DNA of 64,000 nt from JACCVL01 sp963695375 (GTDB taxonomy: Bacteria > Actinomycetota > Actinomycetes > Propionibacteriales > Nocardioidaceae). Location: the NCBI GenBank assembly GCA_963695375.1, contig OY968767.1, positions 2,232,001-2,296,000 of the forward strand, read 5' to 3'. Below the pieces are notes generated by a model. That model was not told where the DNA came from. It made no database searches and saw only the letters and a program-made list of their open reading frames with translations. Numbering within the stretch: the first letter of the stretch is position 1; the number at the start of each line of letters is the position of its first letter. The position numbers and the translations under genes are program-made. This document shows, in pieces, positions 15,194 through 24,539 of this stretch.

Positions 15194-18100
15194 GGCGGCG
15201 GCGAGCAGCCGGCGGATCCGGGTGCCGGAGGTCCCGGGAGCCGCCCGGACCGACGGTGCGAACAGACCGAGCCGCAGCTCCTCCAGCAGCCAGCGCGCCT
15301 CGAGCAGCTGCGGGGGCAGCTCGCGGCCGGCCGGGACGGCCTGCACCGCCTGCTCGTAGGCCGCCAGGACGGTCAGCAGCTCGTCCAGCCGCGCCAGGTC
15401 GCGCCGGGGGTCGTCGGCCAGCCGGTCCAGCCGCACCAACACCCCCCGCAGGTACCGAGCCAGGTCCGGCAGCCGGTCCCACCCGGCCGCGGTGACGAAG
15501 CCGGGCCCGACCAGGTCGTCGAGCTGCCAGCCGATGTCGTCCCGCACCGCCTGCAGCGAGGCCGAGCCGACCGCGTCCAGCCGGGCCCGGGCGGCATGCG
15601 CGTCGGCCAGCACGGCACGGACCGTGCCGACCACGACGCCGGTGGTGGGGACCAGCTCGCCCCGCACCGCCGCGCTCAGCCGGCCGAAGGTCGCGGCGTC
15701 CTCCGCCGGGCCACCGGCGCTCCGCACCAGGTGCGCGACCGCGCAGTCCGCGCAGTCCTCGAGCAGCAGCCGCACCGACGGGTACGGCTGGTGGCCGAGC
15801 GCCAGCTTGGCGGCGTTGTCCAGGCCGCGCACCACCGCCGCGACGGGGGAGGGCAGGGTCAGGCGGAGCAGCCGCACGGTGCCGCCGAGCATCGCCCGGT
15901 CTCGGGCGGTCTCGGACTCGAACACCCGGACCCCGACGCTGGCGCCCTCGTCCACCAGGGCCGGGTATCCGGTCACGGTGTGCCCGGACCGGCTCGACGT
16001 CACGGTTCGCGGCAGCGGCTCGGGCAGCTCCCAGCCGACCATGCCGGTCCGCTCGAGGCTGCTGGTCGCGGCCGCGAGGGTGGCCCGCAGGCGCTCCCGC
16101 AACCGGTCCTGGAGGGCGGCCAGGTCCTTGCCGGCCGCCACCTCGGCGCCCCGCTCGTCGACCACCCGGAAGGTCACCCGCAGGTGGTCGGGCAGCCGGT
16201 CCAGCGCATAGGCGTCCACCGGCACCAGCACGCCGGTGCGGCGCCGGAGCTCGTCGGACAGCACGGCCAGCAGCCCGCCGCCGGCATCGCCCGGGTCCAG
16301 TGCGGGCAGCACGGCCGCAGCGTGGTCGGGGGCGGGCACCAGCTGCCGGCGCAGCGGCTTCGGCAGCGACCGGATCAGCGCGGTCACGAGCTCGAGCCGC
16401 AGTCCGGGCACCTGCCAGGCGAACTCGGCCGGCCGCAGCTGGTGCAGCAGGGCGAGCGGGACGTCCACCGTGACGCCGTCGCGCCGGTCCCCGGGCTCGA
16501 AGGCGTAGGACAGCGGAAGCACCCGGTCGCCCACCGTCCAGGTGTCCGGGTACGCCTGCGGGTCGACGTCCACCGCGTCGGCGCGGACCAGCAGCGCGCG
16601 GTCGAAGGTCAACAGGTCCGGCCGTTCCCGGCGCTCCTGCTTCCACCAGGTGTCGAAGTGCCGACCGGACACGACCGTCTCGGGGATCCGCTCGGCGTAG
16701 AACGCCACCAGGGCTTCCTCGTCGACCGCGATGTCTCGTCGCCGGGTGCGGTCCTCGAGGTCGGCCACCTCCGCGAGCAGGGCCCGGTTGGCGGCGTGGA
16801 ACGGGTGCCGGGTGTCCCAGTCACCCTCGACCAGGGCGTGCCGGATGAACAGCTCGCGCGCCGTCTGCGGGTCCACCCGCCCGAGCTGCACCCGCCGGCC
16901 GCTCACGATCGGCAGCCCGTACAGGGTGACCGTCTCCGACGCGACCGCCGAGGCCTGGCGGCGCTCCCAGTGCGGCTCGGCGTAGCTGCGCCGCACCAGG
17001 TGACCGGCCAGCGGCTCGATCCACGCCGGGTCGATCCGCGCCACCTCGCGCCCCCACAGGCGGGAGGTCTCGACCAGCTCGCCGGCGACCACCCACGCCG
17101 GCGCCGTGCGGGCCAGCCCGGACCCGGGGAAGATCGCGAACCGCGCGTTCCGGGCGCCGAGATAGTCCCGGCCCTCGGGCAGCCGCATCCCGACGTGGGA
17201 CAGCAGGCCGGCGAGCAGGGCCTGGTGCACCCGGTCCGGGTCGTCCGGCGAGCTGGACAGCGGGATCTCGAGCTCGGCCAGCACCCGGCGCAGCTGGGCG
17301 ACCAGGTCCTGCCACTCCCGGACCCGGAGGTGGTGCAGGAACTCGTCGCGGCACATCCGGCGGAAGCGGTTGGAGCTGAGCGCCCGCTGCTGGGTCCGCA
17401 GATGCCGCCACAGCGCGAGGTACGACGTCAGGTCGGAGGAGGGGTCCCGGAAGCGGGCGTGCGCCGCGTCCGCCGCCTGCCGGCGCTCGGCGGGGCGCTC
17501 CCTCGGGTCCTGGATCGTCAGCGCCGCGGCCACCACCAGCACCTCCCGGACGCAACCCAGCCGGTCCGCCTCCAGCACCATCCGGCCCTGCCGGGGGTCC
17601 AGCGGCAGCCGGGAGAGCCGGCGGCCGATCGTGGTCAGCCGGCCCGACGGGGCGCCACCGGCCGGCTCGAGCGCACCGAGCTCCTCCAGCAGCTGCACGC
17701 CGTCGCGCACCGCGCGTGGGTCCGGCGGGTCGACGAAGCCGAAGTCGGCGACCTCGCCCAGGCCGAGCGCGGCCATCCGCAGCACCACGGACGCGAGGTT
17801 GGTGCGCAGGATCTCCGGGTCGGTGAAGCGGGGGCGGGAGGCGTAGTCGTCCGCGGAGTAGAGCCGGATGCAGATGCCGTCGGCGGTCCGCCCGCAGCGG
17901 CCGGCCCGCTGGTCCGCCGACGCCTGTGACACCGGCTCGATCGGCAGCCGCTGCACCTTGAGGCGCTGGCTGTAGCGGGAGATCCGGGCCACTCCGGAGT
18001 CGACGACGTAGCGGATGCCCGGAACGGTTAGCGACGTCTCCGCGACGTTGGTCGCGAGCACGACTCGTCGCCCCGTGTGTGGCGCGAAGACCCGGTGCTG

Positions 18101-19117
18101 CTCGGCGGCCGACAGCCGCCCGTAGAGCGGGACGATCTCGGTCGTCGCCGGCTGGGATGCGGCCAGGACGTCGGCGGCGTCGCGGATCTCCCGCTCCCCG
18201 GACAGGAACACCAGCACGTCGCCGGGCCCCTCGGCACAGACCTCGTCGACCGCGTCGGACAGCGCCTGCAGCGGGTCGCGGTCCGGGTCGGCGGCCGGGT
18301 CCTCCGGCGCCGCCTCCGGATCGACGACCGGCCGGTAGCGGATCTCGACGGGGTACGTCCGACCGGACACCTCCAGCACCGGCGCGTCGCCGAAGTGCCG
18401 GGCGATCTTGTCCGGATCGATGGTCGCGGAGGTGACCACCACCTTGAGGTCCGGTCGCCGTGGCAGCAGCCGACGGAGGTAGCCGAGCAGGAAGTCGATG
18501 GTCAGCGTCCGCTCGTGCGCCTCGTCGACGACGATGGCGTCGTAGCCCAGCAGCAGCGGGTCGCGCTGGATCTCCGCGACGAGGATGCCGTCGGTCATCA
18601 GCTTGACCAGGCTGTCCGCGCCCACCCGATCGGTGAACCGCACCGCATATCCGACCGTGCCGCCGAGCTCGGTGCGCAGCTCCTCAGCCAGCCGCTCGGC
18701 GACGCTGCGGGCGGCGATCCGCCGCGGCTGGGTGTGGCCGATCCAGCCCCGCCGGCCGTAGCCGAGCTCGAGCAGCAGCTTCGGCAGCTGGGTGGTCTTG
18801 CCCGACCCGGTCTCCCCGGCCAGCACGACCACCTGGTGCTCGCGAAGGGCGGCGCGGATCTCGGCGCGAGCCGCGGCCACCGGCAGCTCCTCGGGATAGG
18901 CGAGGTGCGGGTGCACGTCGTGCTTGCGGCGGATCCGCTCCTCGGCGGCGGCCACCTCGGTCGTGACCGCCGCCAGCAGGTCCCGCCGGCGGCGCGGGTC
19001 ACGGGTCCGGCGCAGGCCCTCCAGCCTGCGGCCGAGCCGGTGGCCGTCGGCGAGCGAGAGCTCGGCCAGCCGGGCCAGCAGATCGGGCAGACCGGGCAGG
19101 TCGGCGGGAGCGCTCAC
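15185..19117 (-). CDS. hrpA: ATP-dependent RNA helicase HrpA (DEAH box)
   Basis: The 1310-residue protein is a full-length HrpA. Walker A is in LAGETGSGKTTQLPK (about 95-109), the DEAH motif in VVDEAHERT, and motif III SATI follows. The second RecA domain has the QRAGRCGR motif. Helicase-associated and OB-fold domains are followed by the long C-terminal DUF3418 region that marks HrpA. It unwinds RNA and is implicated in rescue of stalled or collided ribosomes in E. coli. The start is GTG 19117. Its 3' end is convergent with, and overlaps, the marR gene. Confidence 0.95.
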   Translation of the reverse strand: MSAPADLPGLPDLLARLAELSLADGHRLGRRLEGLRRTRDPRRRRDLLAAVTTEVAAAEERIRRKHDVHPHLAYPEELPVAAARAEIRAALREHQVVVLAGETGSGKTTQLPKLLLELGYGRRGWIGHTQPRRIAARSVAERLAEELRTELGGTVGYAVRFTDRVGADSLVKLMTDGILVAEIQRDPLLLGYDAIVVDEAHERTLTIDFLLGYLRRLLPRRPDLKVVVTSATIDPDKIARHFGDAPVLEVSGRTYPVEIRYRPVVDPEAAPEDPAADPDRDPLQALSDAVDEVCAEGPGDVLVFLSGEREIRDAADVLAASQPATTEIVPLYGRLSAAEQHRVFAPHTGRRVVLATNVAETSLTVPGIRYVVDSGVARISRYSQRLKVQRLPIEPVSQASADQRAGRCGRTADGICIRLYSADDYASRPRFTDPEILRTNLASVVLRMAALGLGEVADFGFVDPPDPRAVRDGVQLLEELGALEPAGGAPSGRLTTIGRRLSRLPLDPRQGRMVLEADRLGCVREVLVVAAALTIQDPRERPAERRQAADAAHARFRDPSSDLTSYLALWRHLRTQQRALSSNRFRRMCRDEFLHHLRVREWQDLVAQLRRVLAELEIPLSSSPDDPDRVHQALLAGLLSHVGMRLPEGRDYLGARNARFAIFPGSGLARTAPAWVVAGELVETSRLWGREVARIDPAWIEPLAGHLVRRSYAEPHWERRQASAVASETVTLYGLPIVSGRRVQLGRVDPQTARELFIRHALVEGDWDTRHPFHAANRALLAEVADLEDRTRRRDIAVDEEALVAFYAERIPETVVSGRHFDTWWKQERRERPDLLTFDRALLVRADAVDVDPQAYPDTWTVGDRVLPLSYAFEPGDRRDGVTVDVPLALLHQLRPAEFAWQVPGLRLELVTALIRSLPKPLRRQLVPAPDHAAAVLPALDPGDAGGGLLAVLSDELRRRTGVLVPVDAYALDRLPDHLRVTFRVVDERGAEVAAGKDLAALQDRLRERLRATLAAATSSLERTGMVGWELPEPLPRTVTSSRSGHTVTGYPALVDEGASVGVRVFESETARDRAMLGGTVRLLRLTLPSPVAAVVRGLDNAAKLALGHQPYPSVRLLLEDCADCAVAHLVRSAGGPAEDAATFGRLSAAVRGELVPTTGVVVGTVRAVLADAHAARARLDAVGSASLQAVRDDIGWQLDDLVGPGFVTAAGWDRLPDLARYLRGVLVRLDRLADDPRRDLARLDELLTVLAAYEQAVQAVPAGRELPPQLLEARWLLEELRLGLFAPSVRAAPGTSGTRIRRLLAAASG

Positions 19118-19141
19118 GGTCGGGTCCGGGATGCGGACGGG

Positions 19142-19693
19142 TCAGCGGACCGAGGCGGAGCGGCCGCTGCGGCCGCGGCGATCCGCGAGCAGGCCGGCCA
19201 TGGTGGACAGCGCGATCTCCGCCGGCGTGCGGGAGCCGATGTCAAGCCCGATCGGCCGCTGCACCCGGGCGATGTCGTCGTCGGGAACGCCGAGCGTGCG
19301 CAGGGCAGGCACGTGCGGCGCGGCGTGCCGCGGACTGCCCATGACGCCGACCCAGCGGGCCGGTCCGGCCAGCGCGTCGGCAAGCACCGGGCCGAGCTCC
19401 GGCCGGTCGTGGTCGGTGACGACGACGTCCGGCGGGCCGGCGGCGGCGATCGCCAGCGCTTCCAGCGCCGGGCGCACCGAGCCCTCCACCCGGTCACAGG
19501 CCCCCCGCAGCCCCGGGTGCACCCGGTCGGGCACCGGCTCGACCAGCGTGCAGCGCCAGCCCAGGTGCCGGGCGAAGTGCACCAGGTGCTCGGCGACGGG
19601 GGAGGCGAACACCGCGACCAGGGTTCCCGGCGGGGCAGCGTCCCCCGGGTCGGCGGTCCCGGCCGCCAGGTCGCAGGCGGGGTCGTGCGTCAT
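19142..19693 (-). CDS. XdhC-family protein (molybdenum cofactor insertion/maturation factor-like)
   Basis: The 183-residue protein corresponds to the C-terminal Rossmann domain of XdhC: LVAVFASPVAEHLVHFARHLGWRCTLVEP (about 24-52), DHDRPELGPVL and the diagnostic GVMGSPRHAAPH ... RPIGLDIGSRTPAEIALS. The N-terminal XdhC_CoxI domain is missing, so this is a short stand-alone form. XdhC proteins load sulfurated molybdenum cofactor into xanthine dehydrogenase-type enzymes; no such enzyme is adjacent. An orphan molybdopterin oxidoreductase of another family lies at 32006. The ATG at 19693 has CAGGCT six bases upstream. Confidence 0.82.
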   Translation of the reverse strand: MTHDPACDLAAGTADPGDAAPPGTLVAVFASPVAEHLVHFARHLGWRCTLVEPVPDRVHPGLRGACDRVEGSVRPALEALAIAAAGPPDVVVTDHDRPELGPVLADALAGPARWVGVMGSPRHAAPHVPALRTLGVPDDDIARVQRPIGLDIGSRTPAEIALSTMAGLLADRRGRSGRSASVR

Positions 19694-19793
19694 CCCGGCA
19701 GCCTGGCACACCGGCAGCACGCCGTCGGTGCGGGCAGGCTGGGCACAGCGCCCCCGTGGCGGAGCCGAGGAGCAGACCGAGGAGGCGAGCGCG

Positions 19794-20459
19794 GTGCAGG
19801 TCGTGAAGTACACCCACTCCTGTGTCCGGCTGCAGGCGCCGGGTGGGGCGCTGGTGATCGACCCGGGCGGCTTCTCCGGCGCCGCGGAGCTGGAGCGGGC
19901 GCTGACCGGTGTGGACGCGGTGCTCGTCACCCACGAGCACCCGGACCACCTGGACGCTCCGGTCCTGACGCGGCTGCTGAGCGAGCGTCCCGACCTGCGG
20001 GTCTGGGGTCCCTCCCCGGTGGCGCAGCTGCTGGCCGCGGAGGGCGGGGAGGCGGCGCGGGACAGGGTCACGGTGGTGCGCCCGGGGGACGACTTCGCGG
20101 CCGGCGGGATGTCGGTGCGCACCCACGGCGGCCAGCACGCACTGATCCACCCCAGCGTCCCGGTGGTGCCCAACAACGCCTACCTGGTCGACGGCGAGGT
20201 GCTGCACCCCGGGGACTCGTTCACGGTCCCGCCCGTCCCGGTGCGCACGCTCCTGCTCGCGCTGCACGCCCCGTGGTCCAAGGTCGCCGAGGTGCTCGAC
20301 CACCTGGTCGCGGTCCGCCCGGACACCGTGCACGCGATCCACGACGGGCTGCTCAACGACCGCGGCCGGCAGGTCGTCGACGCGCACGTCTCCCGGGTCG
20401 CGGAGCGGTACGGCGCCGACTACCGCCCGCTCGGGGTCGGCGCGTCCGGCGGGGACTGA
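19794..20459 (+). CDS. MBL-fold metallo-hydrolase
   Basis: The 221-residue protein is of the UlaG/YtnP-like MBL type. The N-terminal KYTHSCVRL, IDPGGFSG and the metal motif THEHPDHLD (about 44-52; H-x-H-x-D-H) are followed by HGGQHALIHP, DGEVLHPGDS and AIHDGLLND with further metal-ligand candidates. The family hydrolyses phosphodiesters, lactones or other esters, and the substrate here is unknown. GTG 19794 is preceded by a good Shine-Dalgarno (GAGGAGG, about 8 nt away), unlike the leaderless neighbours. It is divergent from xdhC. Confidence 0.85.
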   Translation: MQVVKYTHSCVRLQAPGGALVIDPGGFSGAAELERALTGVDAVLVTHEHPDHLDAPVLTRLLSERPDLRVWGPSPVAQLLAAEGGEAARDRVTVVRPGDDFAAGGMSVRTHGGQHALIHPSVPVVPNNAYLVDGEVLHPGDSFTVPPVPVRTLLLALHAPWSKVAEVLDHLVAVRPDTVHAIHDGLLNDRGRQVVDAHVSRVAERYGADYRPLGVGASGGD

Positions 20460-20471
20460 TCGGCCGTCCAC

Positions 20472-20477
20472 TACCCT
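20472..20477 (+). promoter_or_regulatory. -10 box of the PAP2-type gene
   Basis: TACCCT followed by eight bases and ATG 20486, 12 bp after the stop of the metallo-hydrolase gene, giving this gene its own promoter. Confidence 0.5.
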
Positions 20478-20485
20478 GACCTGCC

Positions 20486-21523
20486 ATGGTTCTGCGCTCC
20501 TACGGCTTCGCGGTCGTGCTCGCCCTCGGGCTCGCCGCGACGGCATACGTGGTCGCGGCCGTCCACGGGCTGCCGCTGCGCGACCCGGACGGTGCCATCG
20601 GCCCCGCCTACCTGTGGCTGCCGGCCGTCATCACCGCGGCGGTCCTGGTGGACGTGCTCCCGCGGGTGGTCGCCCGTGCGTGGTCGGCGGGCGGTCTGCG
20701 GCGCAGCCTGGTCGAGGTCTGGCAGGAGCGGTGGCCGGCCCGCCAGGTCCAGCTGGTGCTCGTCGGGCTCGGCAGCTGGTATCTCACCTACGCGGCGTTC
20801 CGCAACCTGAAGAGCTTCCTCCCCTTCGTCCGCAACGGGGTCGACGACGCGGCGCTGGCCAGTCTCGACCGGGTGCTGATGTTCGGCCGGGACCCGGCCG
20901 ACCTGCTGCACGACCTGCTCGGCACCGGTGTCGCCGCGCACCTGCTGAGCTTCGCCTACGTCGCCTGGATCGTGTTCGTGCCGCTGACGCTGGCGGTGGC
21001 CATGGTGTGGTCGCGCAACACCGCCCTGGGCGCGTGGTACGTCACGGCGATCACGCTCGACTGGGTGCTCGGCGTGGCGACGTACTACGCGCTGCCCACC
21101 CTGGGTCCCGTCTACCGCGAGCCGGAGCAGTTCGCCGACCTGCCGCACACCTGGGTGACCAGCCTGCAGGAGTCGATGATGGCCGAGCGGGTGGAGGTGA
21201 TCGTCGACCCGTACGCCACGACGGCCGTGCAGACCATCGCCGCCTTCGCCTCACTGCACGTGGGCATCTTGATGTCGGCGTGCGTGGTGGCCCACCTGGC
21301 CCGGCTGCACGCGGTCGTTCGCTGGTCGCTGTGGGCGTTCCTCGCCGTGACCGTGCTGGCGACGGTCTACCTCGGCTGGCACTACGTCACCGACGCCGTC
21401 GGCGGCGTGATCATCGGCACGCTGGCCGCGTGGCTGGCCGCCGTGGCCACCCGGAACGGCGAACGGGTGCTCCCGCGCCGGGCCGAGGCGCCGGTCGCGG
21501 TCCCGGAGCGGACCTCGGTCTGA
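20486..21523 (+). CDS. PAP2-superfamily membrane phosphatase/inositol-phosphoryltransferase-like protein
   Basis: The 345-residue polytopic protein begins with two hydrophobic segments and has about six or seven in total. The lipid-phosphate-phosphatase-like parts are YRE after YYALPTLGPV (about 195-213), FASLHVG (about 252-258, the S-x-H motif) and YLGWHYVTDAVGG (about 294-306, the second histidine with G-H-Y). This is the PAP2_3/Aur1-like arrangement used by inositol phosphorylceramide synthases and by phosphatidylinositol-type lipid enzymes in actinobacteria. Substrate undetermined. After it comes a 193-bp gap with a short GCGCG hairpin and no gene. Confidence 0.82.
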   Translation: MVLRSYGFAVVLALGLAATAYVVAAVHGLPLRDPDGAIGPAYLWLPAVITAAVLVDVLPRVVARAWSAGGLRRSLVEVWQERWPARQVQLVLVGLGSWYLTYAAFRNLKSFLPFVRNGVDDAALASLDRVLMFGRDPADLLHDLLGTGVAAHLLSFAYVAWIVFVPLTLAVAMVWSRNTALGAWYVTAITLDWVLGVATYYALPTLGPVYREPEQFADLPHTWVTSLQESMMAERVEVIVDPYATTAVQTIAAFASLHVGILMSACVVAHLARLHAVVRWSLWAFLAVTVLATVYLGWHYVTDAVGGVIIGTLAAWLAAVATRNGERVLPRRAEAPVAVPERTSV

Positions 21524-21716
21524 CCTGTCACCGCGGTGCCGGACTCGACGTGCGCGGCACCGGCCGGAGGGGGCAGACTGTCGACCACGGGATGGCCGCG
21601 GGGCCCAGCGCGCGTAGCGCGCAGGGGACGTTGCGCCGATGCACGACGGTCCCATGGGAGCGGCGGCCATCCCGCCTTCGCCGCCCGCCAGCTTCCCGAC
21701 AGCGGGTGCCTGCTCG

Positions 21717-23033
21717 TCAGGGCAGCGGGACGAAGGCGATCCCGCGGTGGTCCTCGCCCTTGAACTCTAGGCTGTCCGACATCACCCACAGGCCGGCGTC
21801 GGTGGCCAGGAAGTCCTGTCCGCCCTGGCGGGCCGGCTTCGGCGGGTTCCACGACAGCGCCTTGCCGGTGACCGGGTCGATGGCCCCGATCCCGCGCCGC
21901 ACCACGGCACCCGGCCCGGCCGAGTCCCGACCGTACGGGTTGTCCAGCCAGCGGTTGTGGCCCTGGACGTACACCGCCGCACCGGTCACGGCGACCGAGT
22001 GCAGGGTGTCGCCGCCGGTGTAGTTGATCCAGGTGGGTCTGGTCGGTGACAGGTTGGAGGTCTCGAACCGGGCCGCGGCGTCGCACACGGCGGTCCCGAT
22101 CTCCGCGGTGGTGGCCGGGACGTAGCCGGTCGACACCAGCACGAACCAGTCGCCGTCTGGGGAGAAGTCCACGTCGTCGACGTAGGCCTGCCGGGTGGGC
22201 GTGTTGGACAGGCACTTCTTGTCCAGCGGCGGGTAGTACCAGCCGGACAGGGCGGCGCCGGCGGGGTCGAGGTTCAACATGAACACCCGCTTGCGGTTCT
22301 GTCCGGCGACGGTGGTGAAGTTGCCGACGCCGACGAGCCGGGTGCCGGCCGGGTCGACGGCGAACCGGTAGACCTCGGTCTTGCTCCGGGACAGCGGCAC
22401 CTTTCCGTCGATCGACACGTCGATGTAGCCGGTGTTGGACCCGGTGTCCGGGTTCACGGCCACCAGGTTCTTGCGGAACGTGCCGCCGAGGATCAGCCGG
22501 CCGTCCACCAGCCGGATCTCGCTCACCCGGCTGGAGGACACGCCGCTCACGTCGAAGTCGGGGTCCAAGGCCCCGGTCTGTGCGTCCAGCTTCGCCACCG
22601 CCGGCCGGTCCACGCCGTCGACGGTGTCGAACGAGCCGCCGACGTAGACCGAGTCGCCGACCGCGAGCAGCGCATAGACCGGTCCGTCCAGGACCGGCGC
22701 GAAGCTGCCGGAGATGGCGCCGTCGGTGGCGCCGAAGGCCACCAGGTTGTGCCGGACGACGGTGTTGTTCGGGGTGGGGTCCGCGTCCTGCACGGCGTGG
22801 AACTTGCCGCCGACGTACATCGTGTCGCCGAGCTGGGCAACAGCCAGCGCCAGCGGCTTGCCGACCACTTGGTCGGCGAACAGGTGCGGGGTGTGGTCGG
22901 CCGGGTTCTCCTGGACCACCGCGGGATGCTCGATGGCCGCCGGGGCCTGGCTGGCGCTGCCGAGGAGGAGGGCCAGGGCTGCGGTCCCGGCCAGGCCGGC
23001 GCGACCGATCACGGACGGTGAACGAAGGCGCAC
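21717..23033 (-). CDS. Secreted beta-propeller-type protein of unknown function
   Basis: The 438-residue protein has a clear signal peptide (hydrophobic AGLAGTAALALLLG, cleavage about ASQAPA). Repeated blades follow, such as MYVGGKFHAV, VYVGGSFDTVDGV and LILGGTFRKN, each with x-Y/L-V-G-G-x-F. These resemble the delta-60/DUF5122 beta-propeller repeat found in exported actinobacterial proteins. No enzymatic motif is visible. The GTG start at 23033 directly precedes the signal peptide and has AGGGAG five bases upstream. It is probably a wall-associated or released protein. Confidence 0.78.
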   Translation of the reverse strand: MRLRSPSVIGRAGLAGTAALALLLGSASQAPAAIEHPAVVQENPADHTPHLFADQVVGKPLALAVAQLGDTMYVGGKFHAVQDADPTPNNTVVRHNLVAFGATDGAISGSFAPVLDGPVYALLAVGDSVYVGGSFDTVDGVDRPAVAKLDAQTGALDPDFDVSGVSSSRVSEIRLVDGRLILGGTFRKNLVAVNPDTGSNTGYIDVSIDGKVPLSRSKTEVYRFAVDPAGTRLVGVGNFTTVAGQNRKRVFMLNLDPAGAALSGWYYPPLDKKCLSNTPTRQAYVDDVDFSPDGDWFVLVSTGYVPATTAEIGTAVCDAAARFETSNLSPTRPTWINYTGGDTLHSVAVTGAAVYVQGHNRWLDNPYGRDSAGPGAVVRRGIGAIDPVTGKALSWNPPKPARQGGQDFLATDAGLWVMSDSLEFKGEDHRGIAFVPLP

Positions 23034-23190
23034 GGACACTCCCTGGCTGACGACGACCGCGAGTGGGCTCGCTCGCGGCTGCGGACCAGCGTGCCCGGTG
23101 CGTGCGGGCGCCAGGACCGATGTCACCGGATTCCCTGTGCTCGTCACGCTGCGTCACCACTGCGGGGGTGCGAGATGCGATGCTTGCGCT

Positions 23191-23475
23191 ATGAGTGCGG
23201 ATCGTCCGACCATCCGGCGCCGGCTCGTGGTGTCCGGTCGGGTGCAGGGGGTCTTCTACCGGGACGGCTGCCGGCAGCAGGCGACCGCTCTCGGGGTCGC
23301 CGGGTCGGCCGCCAACCTCGCCGACGGCTCGGTCGAGGTGGTGCTGGAGGGTGCGGCCGACGACGTGCGGCAGGTGGTCGAGTGGGCTCGTGGGGGCCCG
23401 GACGGCGCGCGGGTGGCCGGCGTCGAGGTGCACGAGGAGCCGCCGCTGGGCCTGACCGGGTTCACGGTCGGCTGA
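23191..23475 (+). CDS. acyP: Acylphosphatase
   Basis: The 94-residue protein is a typical small acylphosphatase hydrolysing carboxyl-phosphate bonds. SGRVQGVFYRDGCRQQA (about 15-31) contains the catalytic arginine, and SAANLADGSVEVVLEG (about 39-54) the catalytic asparagine in N-L-x-D-G. The usual aromatic V-x-N segment (normally VRN) is AAN here, so the asparagine is kept. ATG 23191 lies six bases after a GATGCT -10-like box. Confidence 0.92.
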   Translation: MSADRPTIRRRLVVSGRVQGVFYRDGCRQQATALGVAGSAANLADGSVEVVLEGAADDVRQVVEWARGGPDGARVAGVEVHEEPPLGLTGFTVG

Positions 23476-23524
23476 CCGCCCCCGCCCGTTGGCCAGGCCG
23501 CCCGGTGGGCTGCACAGTGGGACC

Positions 23525-24529
23525 GTGCAGCCTGACCTCCGCCGAGTGCCGCGTCGGTCGCGGGCGGGCGGCTCCCGGACGACCGGAGCCGTGCTCGCCG
23601 GGTGTCTGCTGGTGGCTGCCTGCACCGGGGGTGCAGCCGATTCCGCACCGACCGCCGCGACCCCGGCGACGACCGAGCCGACCCCATCGACCGGATCGAC
23701 CGGATCGACCGGATCGACCGACCCGACCGACCCGACCAGCGGCGCGCCGGCCCCGACCTCCAGCAGCGAGCCCGACCAGACGCCGGTCGTCCCGCCGGCG
23801 CTGCTCGATCTCGGCCAGGCGGAGCTGGACCGGCGGTTGATCGACGCCGCCTGGGACAACGACCTCGCCCGGGCCCGGGACCTGATCCGGGCCGGTGCCG
23901 ACGTCAACGCCAAGGACGAGACGGTGCAGAGCGCCTACCTGATCGCCACCAGCGAGGGGTACCTCGAGCTGCTGGAGCTCACGCTGCGCCGCGGCGCGGA
24001 CGTGGACTCCCTCGACAGCTACGACGGCACCGGGATGATCCGGGCCGCCGATCGGGGCCACCACGACATCGTCGGCCGCCTGGTTCAGGCCGGCGTGCGG
24101 GTCGACCACGTGAACAACCTGGGCTGGACCGCCCTGCACGAGGCGATCATCCTCGGCGACGGCAGTCAGCGGTACGTCGACACGGTGCGTGTCCTGGTCG
24201 CCGCCGGCGCCGACGTCCGGCTCCCCTCAGTCCGAGACGGCGTCACCCCGCTGCAGCACGCCGAGGCGAACGGATTCGCCACCATCGCGGAGACGCTGCG
24301 GCGAGCCCTCGTCGGCCGCCGGTTCACCAACGCCGATGTGGCGCTGGTGCGGGCCGCGGCGGCCGGGGACGCCGACCGGGCCGCCCTCGCCCTGCGTGCC
24401 GGGGCCGATCTGGAGCGGCGGGCGGCGCAGGGCTTCACGCCGCTGGCACTGGCCCGCAGCCGCGGGCACGCCGCGGTCGTGCGGCTGCTGGTCGACCTGG
24501 GCGCCGACCCCTCGTCCGCCGACGAGTGA
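23525..24529 (+). CDS. Ankyrin-repeat lipoprotein
   Basis: The 334-residue protein has a basic N-terminus, a hydrophobic stretch and the lipobox LVAAC (about 30-34), so it should be lipid-anchored outside the membrane. A low-complexity S/T/P/G linker (about 48-80) has tandem TGS and TDP units encoded by 9- and 6-bp repeats near 23688-23740. About five ankyrin repeats follow (NDLARARDLIRAGADVNAKDE, GWTALHEAII, GVTPLQHAEANGF, GFTPLALARSRGH). It is probably a protein-protein interaction partner at the cell surface. GTG 23525 is preceded six bases upstream by CACAGT. Confidence 0.85.
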   Translation: MQPDLRRVPRRSRAGGSRTTGAVLAGCLLVAACTGGAADSAPTAATPATTEPTPSTGSTGSTGSTDPTDPTSGAPAPTSSSEPDQTPVVPPALLDLGQAELDRRLIDAAWDNDLARARDLIRAGADVNAKDETVQSAYLIATSEGYLELLELTLRRGADVDSLDSYDGTGMIRAADRGHHDIVGRLVQAGVRVDHVNNLGWTALHEAIILGDGSQRYVDTVRVLVAAGADVRLPSVRDGVTPLQHAEANGFATIAETLRRALVGRRFTNADVALVRAAAAGDADRAALALRAGADLERRAAQGFTPLALARSRGHAAVVRLLVDLGADPSSADE

Positions 24530-24539
24530 CCGGCCGGCG

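Noticed and set aside
21524..21716. Possible small RNA or gene in the 193-bp gap after the PAP2-type gene
   Set aside because: Only a GCGCG hairpin near 21608 and no promoter-like box or conserved RNA fold was recognised.
23034..23147. N-terminal extension of the beta-propeller protein
   Set aside because: The signal peptide begins at GTG 23033 with AGGGAG in front, and the extra residues look like intergenic sequence.
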